Shown here piece after piece: positions 63,445 through 64,000 of a stretch of 64,000 nucleotides of DNA. The DNA is from Caballeronia sp. SL2Y3. GTDB taxonomy: Bacteria > Pseudomonadota > Gammaproteobacteria > Burkholderiales > Burkholderiaceae. The position numbers and the translations under genes are program-made. The first letter of the stretch is position 1. Each line of letters begins with the position of its first letter. The stretch lies in the NCBI RefSeq assembly GCF_022879575.1, contig NZ_CP084261.1, positions 558,001 through 622,000 of the forward strand, in the 5' to 3' direction. The notes under the pieces are model-generated. The model made no database searches and was not told where the DNA came from. It was given only the letters and a program-made list of their open reading frames with translations.

Positions 63445-64000
63445 TCACGCATTCACATCCACGATGACCCGCCCTTTGATCTCACCGCGCAGCAAACTCG
63501 CCGCGCTTTCCGGCGCATCGGCGAGCGAAATCGTGCTCGCGACGCGCTCCATCGTCTCGACGGGCACGGCCGCCGCAATCGCGTTCCACGCCGCGATGCG
63601 CCGCTCCCTCGGCACGTAGACGCTATCCACGCCGAGCAGCGCGACGCCGCGCAGAATGAACGGCGCGACCGTCGCCGGGAAATCCATACCCTGCGCGAGT
63701 CCGCACGCGGCGACCGCGCCACCGTATCGCAAGCTCGCGCAGACGTTGGCGAGCGTGTGGCTGCCGACGCAATCGACCGCCGCCGCGAACCGCTCTTTCT
63801 GCAACGGCTTGCCCGGCGCGGACAACGTCTGCCTGTCGACGATATCCGCCGCGCCGAGTTCGCGAAGCCGCGCCGCTTCCTCGGGCCGACCCGTCGATGC
63901 CAAGACGCGATAGCCGCGCTTCGCGAGAATGGCGACCGCGAAGCTGCCGACGCCGCCGTTCGCGCCGGTCACGAGCACGTCGCCGTCGCCGGGCGCGACG
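63445..64000 (-). CDS. acuI: Acrylyl-CoA reductase AcuI/YhdH-like, C-terminal part (partial)
   Basis: The 3' 185 codons of a medium-chain reductase, without zinc ligands, run off the window edge. Visible are the NADPH loop VTGANGGVGSFAVAILAKRGY, SASTGRPEEAARLRELGA-type second contact, and YGGAVAACGLAQGMDFPATV with LRGVALLGVDSVYVPRERR, which are typical of the YhdH/AcuI branch. AcuI reduces acrylyl-CoA to propionyl-CoA; YhdH is of broader specificity. The start lies beyond 64000; the GTG at 63978 is internal. Confidence 0.9.
   Translation of the reverse strand, partial: VAPGDGDVLVTGANGGVGSFAVAILAKRGYRVLASTGRPEEAARLRELGAADIVDRQTLSAPGKPLQKERFAAAVDCVGSHTLANVCASLRYGGAVAACGLAQGMDFPATVAPFILRGVALLGVDSVYVPRERRIAAWNAIAAAVPVETMERVASTISLADAPESAASLLRGEIKGRVIVDVNA

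Noticed and set aside
1-64000. tRNA, rRNA, insertion sequences or prophage
   Set aside because: No clover-leaf sequence, transposase, integrase or phage gene was recognised on either strand.

Overview
The window is high-GC chromosomal DNA, almost fully coding, with no rRNA, tRNA, insertion sequence, phage or CRISPR array visible. Gene content and protein style (OpgC, OprD-type porin, YpfJ-type metallopeptidase, CioAB, ba3-type oxidase, aerobic-type B12 genes) point to a betaproteobacterium of the Burkholderiaceae, probably Paraburkholderia or Caballeronia. That assignment is inferred from remembered protein families, not from a search.

1-11.8 kb is a cobalamin locus in two divergent arms. 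The minus arm is cobG-cobH-cobI-cobJ, where CobJ is fused to a CbiG domain; it is preceded by a cobalamin riboswitch at about 7.78-7.94 kb. The plus arm is cobL-cbiD-cobK-cobM. On the far side lie the 3' part of cobN and a chlD-like chelatase gene. The chlD gene is split into an AAA+ frame and a von Willebrand A (VWA) frame. At the junction are an A7 slippery heptamer, a 6-nt spacer holding the in-frame TGA, and a long perfect hairpin. This is a textbook -1 programmed frameshift signal, so one gene should make both the small (337 aa) and the medium (565 aa) chelatase subunits used with CobN. The B12-dependent ethanolamine ammonia-lyase eutBC follows at 14.8-17 kb.

11.8-34 kb is mixed housekeeping and membrane genes: TerC, OpgC, a DUF1328 peptide, mnmH with a CTCC-motif permease, the cyanide-insensitive quinol oxidase cioAB with a DUF2474 peptide, a zinc metallopeptidase, a FrnE-like DsbA, an amino-acid-oxidase-like flavoprotein, OsmC, ChaA, a solute-binding protein with an aspartoacylase-like enzyme, a 48-aa peptide with a clear promoter, a purine permease, gamma-glutamyltransferase and an SDR.

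35-46.7 kb holds an oligopeptide ABC operon (oppABCDF) followed by an OprD-like porin, an OxlT-like MFS carrier, and the divergent hmp/norR nitric-oxide detoxification pair. 47-52.3 kb is a compact operon for a ba3-type cytochrome c oxidase with three multiheme cytochromes c and a 52-aa membrane peptide. 52.4-64 kb carries a ferredoxin/flavodoxin reductase, an extensin-like protein, several secreted proteins, a GFA-family protein, an alcohol dehydrogenase, a sirtuin, a class V aminotransferase, a chemoreceptor and the 3' part of an acuI-like gene.

The most unexpected non-coding structure is at 57.2-63.5 kb. Three consecutive convergent gene junctions each contain decayed copies of the 3' ends ('tails') of the flanking genes. 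At GFA/alcohol dehydrogenase they form an array with a 181-bp period. At sirtuin/aminotransferase there is one clear tandem duplication of the whole junction. At chemoreceptor/acuI there are two degraded acuI tails. None of the other convergent junctions in the window shows this on reading.
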